This document shows positions 36,620 through 51,600 of a stretch of DNA of 64,000 bases, in pieces. The stretch is from the NCBI GenBank assembly GCA_025267735.1, contig CM046301.1, positions 65,057,872-65,121,871 on the forward strand. Reading direction: 5' to 3'. The position numbers and the translations under genes were made by a program. The notes under the pieces are model-generated. The model saw only the letters and a program-made list of their open reading frames with translations, was not told the DNA's origin and searched no databases. The DNA is from Mactra quadrangularis (taxonomy: Eukaryota; Mollusca; Bivalvia; Venerida; Mactridae). How positions within the stretch are numbered: position 1 is the stretch's first letter; every line of letters starts with the position of its first letter.

Positions 36620-39600
36620 CTGTAAAACAAACGGTCATGCATTATTGATAATTGATCCAAAAATTATGAATTTTAGAAGAAATATTTTAGAAATAAGTAT
36701 TTAAGAAAACCATAAACTTTACATTTTTGGAACAAATCCTTTTTTTAAATCCAATGATTAAACTTTTAACTTTGTATTTTTTAACGAAAAAAGAAATATT
36801 TACAAAGTTATCCTGGTGAGTATCGGGAATGTAAAGGGTCTAGTATGTGTTATTCGAATGAAATAGGTTAACGGCCACACTCATTAACAAGCTGAGGTAC
36901 TTACCTGTTAGCTTTATTATCTTTTGATGTCCACTTTAATTTATCTGTACCAGGTAGTGGTGGATGATAGAATGAACACACTGATTTATTCATACATCCA
37001 ATACCAAAACGACATGGCTGAAATAATATACAAATTTCATGAATAAAGTTTAAAAAAACTTCAGATAATTTAACAATTCAATACAGGGGAATTTACAACT
37101 AAGATCGATTGTGAGAAGCTTAATAATACTAACCACTGAATTCTTTGCTTTAATGTCCTTGTAATATCGTCAAATTCATGAGACGGACAAATTTACTTTA
37201 TTTAAGTTCCTGGGATGCACCAGCGCTAGATTCTTGTACTTAACATGCAATGCTCTACTTTAGTATATAAAGAGTTATTTGTGTAGCTGAACTCAAACCC
37301 ACAACCCAGTTAAAGTCTACACTGGTTTGAAGCCAATGAGCCAATTCGACCCAACTTGATCACAGAGTCATTTATAACTTCCAAAACTGAAAATCCTAAT
37401 GATAATCCTACCATCATTTAAGACCTCTCGGCAAGATTATTCAGAAGAAATAAAATCGCTTGGCTTGCTCAGTAGGTAGCATGCAAGTTACTGATCGAAG
37501 GGTCGTGGGTTCAATTCCCGGACAGGGCATACTTTCATGGAGCTTGGGCATGAAATAATTTCTGTGGCCATTTTTCCTCCTACCAATGATTCTTAATCAT
37601 GTAGGACAGTTGTCAGTCACTGGCGTAAGTATGCACCTAGTACAGCTAAATCCTGATATTTAGCCTTTCTAGGAACAGTGGGTACTAATAGGTTGACTGA
37701 CCCCTGTTAAATGACCTACACAATGTGTTGCTATTGTGTTAAACACAACAAAAAATTCAAAATAAATAATTGACAAAAGAGCTGCTTGACTAAATTCAAA
37801 ATGTCTTTAAAACAAAATTGATAAAACTGTACCTTTGGATGTGAAAATGGACAAGTCATATTTCTACAGTTAGGAAAGAATCTACACTGTGTCTGTGGTG
37901 TACTTGATACAGGAAAATGTTGAGATTTTATAGAATCTAGAGATGGTACATATTGTTGTACTGGAACTTGTAATACTGAAAATATAACATGACAATAATA
38001 TTAGTATGTTGTTTTATGACACATTGACACATATTGGTTGTGAAGCAAATGTCAATTACAGAGCAACTGGTTTGATTAATCATTGTGCAAGCAGAAAATG
38101 TCTGTCTGTAAAACACTAACATTCACATGTTAGGTAAAACATTCACAATAATAAGAGTATTTTTGAAAACGACATTTACAATGAAATTTCAATATGATAT
38201 TTCAACTTCATAAAAAGTTTATGAATATTATGGTCAGATAATAATGGTTTAGTATTTTTTATAAAAACAAGGATATCAAAATAAACAACATGTAAACAAT
38301 ATATCTAGGGCTGAATGAAACACTATTGCAAAAATCACTATCAAAAAAAACTTCTGCAATGATACAATACATGTACAAACTATGTTGTACATTTAATTCT
38401 TGTGGAATGTTGCTGTGTACCTAACATTTTTAGTAAGTTAATATACATTATATAAAGAACATTATCACATGGTGAAAGTTCAAAATTTAAAATTCCTGAA
38501 ATTTCTGAGTTTTATGTTTTTAGCAGTTTTTACTTAGCAAAAATATGTTTCAGAGGTGCTTTTCTCAAAAATCCTTATGTCAAAAATCTTCATAAGTCAG
38601 TTTCATACAATTAGCCCTTCAAAGTCAGACAGATAATAAGCATAACTATGATATGATATTTAAAAGGTATACACAATTCTATATAATTCTATAATATTTA
38701 GAATTGATAAGCCAAGAAATGAGCGTATTAATAATGTTTCTTGCTTTTGACTTACGAAGATTTTTTTTCATAAGAATTTTTGTGAAAAGCACCACTGGTC
38801 CAAAACTCTGGAACTTCAAGACAAGCCATGAAAACTTTCATTCAAGACATTAAATTTGAAAAAACCTCATAGTATTACATACTTTTATGGATGACAGTTG
38901 GTGCCATTAAACCTTTTCTTTTACTAGAATGTGTATATGGACAATCCATTCTTGTACAATTAGCATCAAATCTACAGTTTGGATGAATATAAATACATTT
39001 GTCACCAAATTTACAGTAGGGAAATGTTCTGAAAAAATAACAATAGATTGTTATAAATGGTACAGTATACAATATATGACATACATATTTGATCCTTTCT
39101 GACATAATGCTACTGTTAATGCATACAACTTGAACTCTAGTCTCTATTTCCCTGACATTTTATGTAATTTATTACATCTTTTAGCAGTATCAATAGTTTT
39201 ACCATAATATTTAAAACTTTAACCTGAGGAAAGCCATACATTCAGTAATAATTTCAGTAATGCATTCATATGAGAAATTCAATAAAATCTAATTATGACT
39301 AATCACTGTGGTCACTATGTTGACAAAGAAAAAGTGACAGTGATTAATCTAAAAAAGAATAGCAGGGTGCTGCTCCCTGCACTTTTTCCCCTCCCTGACC
39401 TTGTTTGCTTCTCCCCATGTAGAAATAATAACTTTAAAACATCAGCTCTCTGATGAACCCGGCCCTTTTTCTGCCTACCTGTCCTTTAATAATTTCTCCA
39501 ATAATCACTAACTGAAGGGTTTACCTGCATGGTACAGATGGATGAATAAATTGACAACTATTTCCATTAGCACAAGTTGGCCAGAATCGACATCGTTCAT

Positions 39601-42600
39601 TAAATGATGTTTTATTTGTTTCTATTTCCTCTGTGTCCATTTCTTCTCCTTCTTCTTCATCTAAATCATAAATATATCCATAACAATCAATGTTACAATA
39701 ATGTCATAGTTATAAAATATCTGGTTTACAGCAAATATTTATGTACAGACCTTTTTTTCCTTATATAACAGGGGCTGTTTAAAGGCACCTTCCCCTCCTG
39801 AAATTTCTTTAAAATCATGGAGTTTTCCCAAAATTTGGAGTACACATTGGATTTTTTGTTCCCCTAACTTTGAAACTGTGATAAAATTTCCCGAAATGTT
39901 CTACATAAAGAAATGCCCAAGGTCTCTCAAATACTGAGTAAAGCCCTGATGTAAGAGCAGTGGTCCAGTGGTATGATGCACCCTTAGAGATGAAGAGGTC
40001 CCAGGTTCTAACCCCATTAAGTGCACAGCTAATTTCTTTAAACAAGAAATTTATCAACAGATGCTTCACTCTACCCAGATGTAAATGGGTACCAAGAGAT
40101 TTCAATGATCAGAAGTTATCATACAAAATTGTAAATTTGGCTGAACATGTATATGAATGCAAACTGAAAATTGCACTTAACAGTCAGGACATTGTGAAAA
40201 GATCTTTTTACAACTGTTTCAAGTCTATTCTATGTATCAGGATATGCAGGTTTTTTATTACAATTTCTCCACCATTTGGATTTGAGGATTGATCTGCAGG
40301 TATTTTATTCCGACTGCTGAGTGGAAAAAATACAAGCAATTTAGGTAAAAACGTTTAATGAATTTTTAAGGAGATTTTATATATTCAGCGCAGCAATCAA
40401 AGACATGGCATATTATAACATCAGAAATTTACTAAAGATAAATTTCCCTCAACAGTTGAAGGATCAGCACAAAACTAGTCTACATTAAACTTTAAATACA
40501 TATAGTTAAACTAGTTTTGCACCGTGTCATCAATATCTCACATCCCCTTCACACAGCTGTTTTGAATCCAAAAACATCTCAAATCTTAGAGGTTCTAGAC
40601 GTCAAAATATTATTATAAGAAATCAAATAGAAATCTACATAATTCATTATACTTTCAGAACAGTTGTTTTAATCTTAAATTGAAATAAGTACTAAAAAAA
40701 TCAATAAGAAATCTAGATTAATCATTATACAAACCATCTGTATCTTTCAAGCTGATATTGAAAGGTTTAATTTTAGGAGGTTGTAATTTAGCAAATGTTT
40801 GATCATTCTGTGTATCTACAGGTGGTGACAATTTAGGTTGGTCCTCTGTTACAGGCTTTGGTTTAGGTACAGGTTTTACACTCTGAAATAAAACATAGCT
40901 GAATTTTATTCATCTGTCAAAGATACTTATATCAGGACTTACATACTCAAGATAGATAAAAATAGAGCAGTATTTATGTATGGTAGCAGAATTAATGCAC
41001 CACTAACAGTTGAATAAAAGTGAACGATAATTAACACAAATATATAAAGTATCTTTTAAGAATAAATTATATCAGGTTTTAAGTCATATGTTATACATCA
41101 ACAACTATTAAAGAAAACAAAAAATTGGTTATTCACCAAAATCTCTCTCTAGACTAAAAATGCACATAAAAATAAATTTTCAATCTTTCCCCTTAAAATC
41201 CCATTTGACCCAAGGTTTGATCTTTAGCTCTAAATCCACTGCGCATAAATTAAATTGAGAAATAAACTAGGTCATGTGCAAAAACTAATTTGTGCAGAGG
41301 ATTCTGAGTAAACAAATGCAACTCACCAATGAGAGCATTTTCGGACATAATAATTTATGTAATCGTTATTTTATGCAATACTTGACTCTTTCCTATAAAC
41401 CCACACAGTCAAATAAATAATATGAATAATATTAAAATTGTACCTGAACAGGATTTTGTCTTGTATCAGTGACAGAATTATATGTATGAGATAATGTATT
41501 ATATTGTTCAGGATCTACTCCATCCAATGTTACAATAAATCTTGGTTCTGGCGATTCTCTTGTATTTGTTCTGTAATATAGTACAATAGTATCAATCATT
41601 TACTTCATAAATATATATACTTGGTAGAAAATATAAAATATTCCAATGTGCAATAAAGCATGATTGTTTTTTTTTTGCTCATTATGCAAGTCCCAGCATT
41701 GTCATGATAACTAGGAACAGAACTTTAAACTTTAAACTTTTTCATTTGATTAAACGCCTATTTCTACATAACATATTCAATGGCGTTGTACAAAAATATA
41801 GATTATAAAAAATCAATAAGTAAAAACCCTCCACCATAAATACATAATGTATATACAATAACACAAAACAAAATAAAGTTTATCACACATGATGTAATAT
41901 AGTGTGCAAGTGTACATGTTTTATTATACCTACATCATTCAAAGTTCATGATCCTACTTAATTTTACATTTTTATCACTAATTTTACATTTTATTTATTT
42001 CATATTAAAAGTTGGTGTCCTGAACAGTATAACATGATGCTACTGTTAACCGGACATGTCCTGAACAGTGTAACATAACGCCACTGTTAACCAGACATTT
42101 CCCTAAAGGTGTCGAAACATCACCTTTAAAGGGCCCTTAATACATCCCCAAAGGTGTCGAAACATCACCTTTAAAGGGACAATTTATTTAGGTTGTCATT
42201 GCAGTCTTGTGAAACAAGGTAGAAAACGACAGAGAGCGAGGCAATCCTCATTCTCACGTCATAATGCACTCACTCAATCACTTAGTATGTTTACCGTAAT
42301 TGTAAGGTGAGGCATTTACAGAACAGATACTTTACTTAAGGGCTTAAGTAATACTCATAACACATTAGCATTGAGTTTCATTTTTTTTAATAGGAAAATC
42401 ACTCTGGGAATAATTTAATTAAGTTGCATATCAATTAGTAATGAAATAAGGGCTTCTTGAAATAGCTATATCAATAAAAAGATGAAAAATAGCCAGTTTT
42501 TGCCAATTTCCTACCCAGTAAAGGGTTACCACTCAGCCAGCAATTACTCTCAGGAATTAATAGAACTTTAGACCAATGATTCATCAATAGTAAGGAATCA

Positions 42601-45600
42601 ATCATAGGAGAGAGTGTGGCCAATCAGTTACGACGTTGGACTATTAATCATTAGATAGCCAGCTCTGTGTTGCTTTGAATCCCATCCAAAACCTATCCCG
42701 TTGTTTCATTGAGCAAGAAACTTTATCCTACTAGCTCAGTACTGGAGGACCAGGAAGTGGACTTGAAAGTGATAAATCAAAATTTCACATTTGAGCTAAA
42801 TAAATCTGTATAACAATCAATCATAGAGCTTCACAACTAAAACTTACTTTTCTGTTAAACTATATTCTTCATCATCATTTAAATCTAAAGTCATATGTGC
42901 TTCATCTAATATTTGTTGTATCTCAGGATCAGGTGAATCTATATCAAATATAAACAAGAATCTACAGTTAAACCCATACTAATAATACCAATCTACAGTT
43001 AAACCCATACTAATAATACCATCAATGCTTCAAAGACATCCTTTACATGCATTAATTTCAATATCTATTACAATATCAAGTACAAGAAATGTAATGTGGA
43101 AACCACAGTAAAGCCAAATTTTCATCAAGATCTGACCATAAATGACAGAGATATCCAACATATTAAGAACTTAAACGAAAAAATTACAAAGTATCCATAG
43201 TAATGCCAAGTGTCATAAAACAGCCCCGTGTTCAGTAACTACTGTTAGCCAACGTAACGTGTACGGGAGAACTCATCCCGAAGGCAACTCAAAGTTGGGA
43301 CAACTCAATCTATAAGCAGGTGGGTTGAGTTGTCCCAACTTCGAGTTGTCGATGGGTTGAGTTGTTCCGATACTTCCATTACAGAAAATTCAAGGTAACT
43401 GAACACGCTGCAGGTTAAGCCAGGGCTAGTGCTCCAGGATTTCAGGTGATGATAGGTGGTGACAATAATGATATTATCAACATATATTACCTTGTTCTTC
43501 AAGTTGATCATGATTAGATTGATTAGAATCTGGATTACTGTCTGTATCCACTGATTTAGTTCTCTGTACAAGACGAGTGTCAGGTAATGCTGGACCATAT
43601 TCTGTGTTCAGAAAAAAAATATATTTATACATGAGAGCGCGTGGTGGATGAAGTAAAATAGTCACTCTGCTCTAAAAGCTGTTGTTTTTGTGTAAAAAAT
43701 CATAATTCAATTTGTTATTGTAAACAAATAGCATTTTGTATCAATTGTAACATCACAGCAGATATTATATTATATTTTTTACTACAATCCCTTCTTTTTA
43801 ATTGCAAATTTTACAGCTATAATTATCCAAAATTGCATAAAAAGATTTGTGGGACATAATCGAAAATTTAGAAAATCTCCACCGTCATAAAAAAGTATTA
43901 CAAGAAACATTATGATCATTCTACAAAGAGATAATACAGGGTGAATAGCCACAGTAACCCTTTATTTGCATCTTAAAAATCTTGCTGATGGTGAAATTTT
44001 GGTTTGTTTGTTTTTGATGGGTTTGACGCCGTAGCAACACATTGTATAGGTCATATAATGGTGGTCAGTCAACCTACTCACTCCTCCTGGAAAGGCTCAA
44101 TCTCTGGATTTAGCAGTTATGCAATTACTAAGCACATACTTTTGTCAGTGACTGACAACTGCCCTACATAATTAAGAATCATTGGTAGGAGGGAGAATGA
44201 CCGTAAAAATTATTTCATGACCAAGCTCCACGAAAGTATGTCCCGCCAGGGAATCCAACCTACAACCCCTAGATCAGTAGACTTGCGTGCTACCAACTGA
44301 GCTAGCTTGGTGGCTGAAATTTTGGTAATAATTTAGTAGAATACTGGTCCAATTTGGCGCGAAAGTAAAACAATACACATAAGACTTTTAAAGTATTTTA
44401 ATCACAAACAATATGAATAAAATTATTATAAAAACTTTGTTAAAATAAATAAAAGGTATTTTCCTTCAAGATATACAACATGTACTCAGCATGTTATAAT
44501 AAGATAAACTAAAATTGTCAACAAATGATAAATTGCAGGGCCCAACATTAATTTTTAAACGAGTTTGCCAGGTTGGACAAGCAGCTATATGTTTTACATG
44601 CTCTAACCAAATGTTATCTACCAGTAAAAGATTACCTGAACCCATATACAAGTTGTTAGAGGCAAACAGACAACCTTCAATGTCAAGCCCTGAATTGACC
44701 AATGATCATAATACAATATTCAAATATAAATCAGTTAAAAACAAGATAACATATGACTAGATATGTTCTTTGACCATCTGACTATACAGTGTCCACCAAA
44801 AGTTTAGAGACATATAAAGTAGCCTTTATAGAAAATTTGATAACTGAATATTTAGAAATGCCTTTTTTTGCATTTTGCTTCATTTTGTTATATTTCTAAT
44901 TATAGTTGATACAACAAGTTCAAGGGGAAATAATCTTGAAAAAAATACTTGGAGTTATGAACCTTGTCACATGAGATGTGGTTGATAAAAAGGAACATAT
45001 TTAAAGTTTGAAATTGATACCTACAGAAATAAAACAGTTGCAGTAAAAACAAATATTTTTTAAAGAAAACTCTAAGTTAAAGGGGAGATAATTTTGAAAA
45101 AAAATACTTAGAGTTATGAACCTTGTCACATGAGATGTGGTTGATAATAAAGAACATAAATTTAAAGTTTGAAGTTGATACATTAAGCAATAAAAAAGAT
45201 ACATTAAAAAATATTTTACTGCACAAAAACTTTAAAAAAACCAGAAATATGGACGCGGACGCGGATGCTAGGGCGAGTAGGAGAGCTCTCCATCTACTTT
45301 GTAACGTCGAGCTAAAAAGGATCTACAAAAAACATCAATGGAATTTAAGAATTTTGTATCAGAGCTATCAATGGACACTGTTCATAGATAAAAATTTAAA
45401 TAAAACTATTTATTAACAAACAAGGCAAATAATAGCAACATAATGTTGATAATGATAATCAGTCAATCAATCATCTGTCAACTATAAGAAAAATTAAAAA
45501 TTCTAATCAAATCAAATGCCCGCAAGACTGTAGTAACTTTGCTCTTTTAAAAATGCACTTACTACAGTCTTGCAGGCGACCCTCGAAATAGAAAAGGCTG

Positions 45601-48600
45601 GTTTTGCACAATTTTATCATAATACAGATATTATATAACCAAGAGAACAGACAATCAATAACCACTGAACTATCCCAGCTAGTTGACTGCTATTTCATTA
45701 TTAGTTCCCACATACATGAAATGTAACCCATCTCTGATTGAGGTATAAAAGAGGAAGATAAAACTAAGAATCAATTAAGTAGTTTAACAAGCCTGTCACT
45801 TAAAACCATGCTGCAACCTTAAGCCTTACAACAGAAACTTAATTATGGCACTAATAGACATCATAGTACATGTATATGGCAATGATAGTTTGTAATTTAA
45901 TGAAGAAATATGAAGTCCCAAAATCAAAATATTAGGTTTTCCTTACCACAATGATTAGGTACAAAAAAAGCTTTTTCACATTATTGCTGATAGTTATAAT
46001 TAACCCGATTTATCTCTGTACACAAGTCATACTGTTCATTGTAATAGTAAGGCCAGACCTTTTATATTTTTCGTCTTACAAAAATCCCCACCCTAATTTC
46101 TCAGGAATCAAAGAAAAAAATCTTTATTATTGATTTATTATTACCCACCCCACTTATTTTTGCATCAAAAAAGAAAAAAAGGAAACCCATCCCACTACAA
46201 ATAAGCTCAATGTGTCAATTATCACACAGTTTGAGAAAATGTCAGTAAATTTCTAAGATAAATACCTATTTCACTCAGAACTTGTACAAAATGGGTTTGA
46301 AAGTTGATTGTAATTGACATCTTATGTCTTTTTTAATTTTTATTTCGACCTACTGTATTATTTTTTGAAGAAAATTCAAAGACTAACAATATAAAAAGTG
46401 TGACCTAAATATTAAATATATTTTAGCGCAGGAAAACCTAGAAATTTAAATTTCAGTTTAAGTCTATTCCCCTTATTGCTATTTTTGTAACATAGTCCAA
46501 TGTTTTTGTCTAGTATCCAAGAACTGTGTTTCTGCAATGTCATGTTGACTACAGAAATTCAAGTTCATTAAAAACCTCCATAATTTCAATACTGAATGCA
46601 AAGATGTAACACATCATTTAACAAGACTGTCTCATAATCATAAGAGGCAGGCACAGTTCAAGTCAAAACATTATAATTATATACATATAAGGTATATTAT
46701 TCAAATAATGGTAGATTTTTATCTAAGTTCAATTAGTTGCACGTAACAATAGATTCATAGGCCGACTCCAAACATCACAATCAGCACAATATCAACACAG
46801 AAATCTCAGATTCAATATACACTGATGATAATGAATTTTGCTTAAGTTTATTTTCGAAGTAATATAGTTACCTAAAACATTCTTATAAAGTGATTTTGTC
46901 TTGGACCCATGCCAGCCCCTCATAGTCATAATCTAAATCAAATTTTTAATTCAAATATGTTTTGTTTTCTTTCAGAAATAACATTTTGTCAATATCATCT
47001 TCTTCAACTTGAATAGGAATAATGTCTGACTTTTTCTCCAGTAGAAAAATCTCCTCAGATTTTAAGGTTGAAGCTGGAACAGCAAGAACTCTTTTAGCAA
47101 TACCAGCAATATGAGGATAGAGGGCTTGTTTCTCTTTCCACCACAACAATGGGTTCAGACTTGAAGCCAGTTCTGCCATGTATAGGTTCAGTTCTATTTT
47201 GGCAGTCTCTTCAGGAGACCTCTGTTCATCAGAAGCACATATTACATCGTCTAACCAATTATTGTCAACTGTAACTGATAAATTCATCTTTGATCCACCT
47301 GGTTGATTCACAGTAGCCTCCCCTTCTCCGTCTTCACCACCATCATCATCATCATTATCACCAGCAGCAACAATATTGGTTTCATCATTATCATCATTTT
47401 TCTCTTGTTTAACTCTAACATCATCATCATTGTCATTGTCTCTAGATTGTTTACCATCATCATCATCATTATTTTCATCATTAACAACCAAAGCACCATT
47501 ATCTTCACTGTCTCTGTTCATAACCACTCTTCTAACATCGGATTGCGTAGAAACCTCAGACATTGCTTTAGTCTGTCGACAAGTAGCTTTCCTTCCTTTC
47601 TTAAACTTTTTATTCTTATCATTAATTTCATCAAACTCTACTTCACATAGAGCTTTCACTTCACTTAACAGAACAGATTTAATTCTATCCTTTTCAGTGT
47701 CAGAAACAAAAGCCATTTGTTTGGTCTGAGGGTGAAGCAAACAAGCTAACAAACAGATATCCTTATGGGAGTTCATTAACTTATTGATTTCTTCTATAAT
47801 AGCAGTTTTCATATCTCTAATCATTGGACTGTCATCAGACCTCACATCTAAAACTTTTTCCAGTTTAACAAATATAGGAATCACTTTTTGTAACGTAGGT
47901 TGATCAACACTAGTGAGTATTTCAGAGGCTGTTTTAAAAGTACTTAAAATTTTGATAAGTGATTCCATGGCACAATGTTGGTTAGCAGTAAGAAGACAAT
48001 GACGCAGGTCTATTCCTTTATCATTCAATTCAGGATCATTAAGAGTAGCGTGTACAACTGGTGTAAGTTCAACAAGTCTAACTAACATTTCTAGTGTACT
48101 ACTCCATGTTTCACCATCTTCATATATCGGTTCATGATTGTGAAGTTCTTCAGCAAGCAGATCATGTCTCTTACTTACAAAAACATCATGAACAGTATTT
48201 GTATGTTTCACATTATAAATTAAATCTTTAATAGATTTTAGGAAACTTTGAACATTTTCGACCTTAAGAGTCTTACTGATGACTCTATGAATACAACTAC
48301 CAAAGCAAACAACATGTTGCCAATTGTCCAAGATATTTACCAGATTCTGATCAGTTCTGGTATCAGTTGAGACTAAAATAACATTAGTAAACATCCAGTC
48401 AGATTTTAATTCATTCAAAATGAGAGCAATCTCATCAGATGCCAGTGAACTTGTAACAAACATAGTATCTAAATACACTGATCTAAGTTTCCAATCTTTG
48501 GAAATAAAATGAGCCTTTACAGTGCAGTGGCTCTGTAAATTAGGAGCTCTCCATGTATGATGTGTAAATGCAACTGATTGGTCCTTGCTAAAGTCTTCTA

Positions 48601-51600
48601 AAATCATTTTATATACTGCACCATGCAGATTATCAACTTGAGCTATCAACTTTTTCTTCTTAGGAAAATGGTATTTACTCTCTAAAGTTTTAGCAAATCT
48701 TTTAAATGGTTCATTTTCAATGAAGTCAAATGGTAAAAGGTTTTCAATGAACATATCTAATAGACTAGCATCAATCTCCTCAAGTTTGTCTTTAGACAAT
48801 TTACTGGTGAGACTACTAGAAGGTTCATTTAAATCAGTTTGTGATCCTGACTCCTTAGATTCTTTAAAACTATTCAAATCTTGAAAGTTAATATTTTGAT
48901 CTCTCATATTAAGTAAAGTTTGAGCAGCCCTATCAGTGACTTCAATTTCAACCTCTTCACTATCATCTTCACTATCACCATCATTATCATCATTATCATC
49001 ACCATCAGCTACACTATCAGAGTTCTCATCTTCGTTATCATCATTACTTATTACAGATTCACTATTCTCGTCGCTTATTTCACTGCCTGCAACGAGAAAG
49101 GTTTCCAGTTACTTTTTTTCTATAATATTATTTAATACAACAATAATGTTGCAGTTTTAAACTCAAGTCGATCAGTTAAAATTTTCATTTAATAGATTTT
49201 AAAATGTTCATAGATATTAATAAAATGGTCAAAATAAAATAGGAAACCTTTCTCATTGCGTAAACGTCTAAGATCTCTCATCTCAAGATGTCAGTGTTTT
49301 AAGACGATCATATTAACGCATAATTAATGTATAGTGCGACAACATTAACCTGAACTTGAACTACCTAATTACAATAATTACACACTTCACTTACATTAAA
49401 TCATGAGTCTCCGTATGCATGTATACCATTATACTTGTGTTCATAACAACCTATGTGCCCATAAATCAAATTTGTTAAATTGACATGTTATTGTACTTAT
49501 AATTTTGGACACATTAGTTTGAGGAAAACACGTAAGTCCGCAATATTGTGGCACAGTTTCAAAGTATTTATTATTATGAAAACAAAATTAATTGTTCAGT
49601 ATGTGTATTTCGCCGAGAGCTTCCGATAAAGCACGATTTACTAACGAAGACAAAAATAGACTGAAAATACTGAGTTTAATGTATTCTTGCATAAAGGTCA
49701 AGCTAAGGTTGATATTGTCGGACTATACCACATTTGAAAAAGACATACCGGTATAATGTGTATACAAACTAATACATCATTATGCCATAGACAACACACT
49801 CAACTATTCAGGATAAACAAAGCGGAATGATTTTCAGCCATCATGTGTAAAAAACTATTTTTTGTACCTCGTCAATGGGTATGGAAAACAAATTCGGGTT
49901 CCCGATAACATCTATTTGGTTACCCAAATTTAAAACTTATTGCACCAGTCAATTGATAAGTTCTAAGACTAAATCAAAACAACAATTTGAAATGTGAATC
50001 CGATAGCCCTTCAAAAATCTAATCTATTACCCGTCTCTGCTATAGTTTCCATACAATATTTTGGTTGGGCAAGTGAAAATTCAGTGGTCTGGACTGAAGA
50101 CTGATTGTCCCAGGCAACCAGACAGTAAACCTAATACGTAATTCAAATTTATGGGTTTTTCCGTCCGTGCACAGGCGGTACAAACAAAGTTAGTTGCACA
50201 TTATTGCTAAATAGCACAAGATATGGCTTAAATCCTATTGTTCTTTGTAAACATGTTTTTATTGTAACAGTGAAAAATTGTTAGTACCGGAGGGGAAAAC
50301 CTAAATATTTGAATTCCAGATACAGTCTATTGCTAAATTTACAGACTATTTAAACTATATAAGATAATGATCTTACCTTCTTCTTCTTCGTTTTCAGATT
50401 CAGATTCTACAGATTTATCTTTTACTTTCATTTCTTTTCTTACATCTCTTAATGCTACAATAAAAGACATCATTTCTTCATTTTTACCACTCTTTTATGG
50501 ATGAAAGTTCCAAATTTTCAAAATTCTGATTTTTTTTTTGTATCAATTTTATTAGGAAAAGAACTATTTCTCAGGTCCCAAAAATCATAAATTTCTGGAT
50601 CAGTGCTCCTTTTCACAAAAATTCTTACGAAAAAAGTTATTGTAAGTCAATTTCATTTAATTGGAAGTTCAAAGACTGATGGATTATAAGCATAATTATG
50701 ATATGATATTCAAAAGGTATATACAGTATTCTACACAATTCTATAAAATTTGGAATTGATAAGCCAAAAAATGAGCATATTATTAATGTTTCTTGCTTTT
50801 GACTTACAAAGACTTTTTTTTATCGTAAGAATTTTTGTGAAAAGCGACACTGTCTTGCAATATTTCACTTATCTCTTTAAGCCACAATTATAACAAGAAA
50901 TGTAATGTGGAAACCACATTAAAGCCTGATCTAAATCTTTCAAGCAAAAATTACAAAGGGAAATGATCCATAATAAAGCCAGGTACAGCAGTGGTTACTT
51001 TCTAATTCTGTTCATCACATGGTATATTATCATTGTATGAAGTTTCAGAAAGATCTGACAATAAATGGCAGAAATATAAGGAAAAGAAAAACTTTAACAC
51101 AATTGTAACAACACTGGACGCCCGCCTGCCTGTGTTTTGCAAAACTATTAGCCGAATTTTTTCGTTGAAAAATCCGGCTAATAATTAATGAACTCGGTAA
51201 TGTCTGCGGACAAGTGGACAAAAACTTGGAATTCAACATTCCTGAATTAACTTACTATAGTTACCTGTAGTAGCAACTCTTGTAACAGAAACTGTAGATG
51301 ATGTTTTAGGTGATACTTTCTTTACTGTAGGTGACATAGCTTCATTCTTTATGGTGTATTTAATGTTTTCAAAACCTTCATTAGATTTTCTAGGTTTTTT
51401 AACAGACTCTCCGGTAGTTGTATACTTCTCACTAATCTCAGCCCTTTTTGATCTTGATAAAAGACCTAACCCAGCTGCTGTCTTCAATCTATGTTTTAAA
51501 TCTATAGGTTGACGGTCTGATCTCATTGCTGGCTTTGAGTCTGAAATAATATATTAAGGTAGGAACAGTGGTCCTGTGGCAGGGCTCGACATTAATTTGT

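Noticed and set aside
45123..45416. 97-residue ORF
   Set aside because: Begins inside a 158-bp tandem duplication and has no recognisable feature.
47303..47729. Ile- and Ser-rich plus-strand ORFs
   Set aside because: Shadows of the Asp/Asn triplet tract of the hAT exon on the minus strand.
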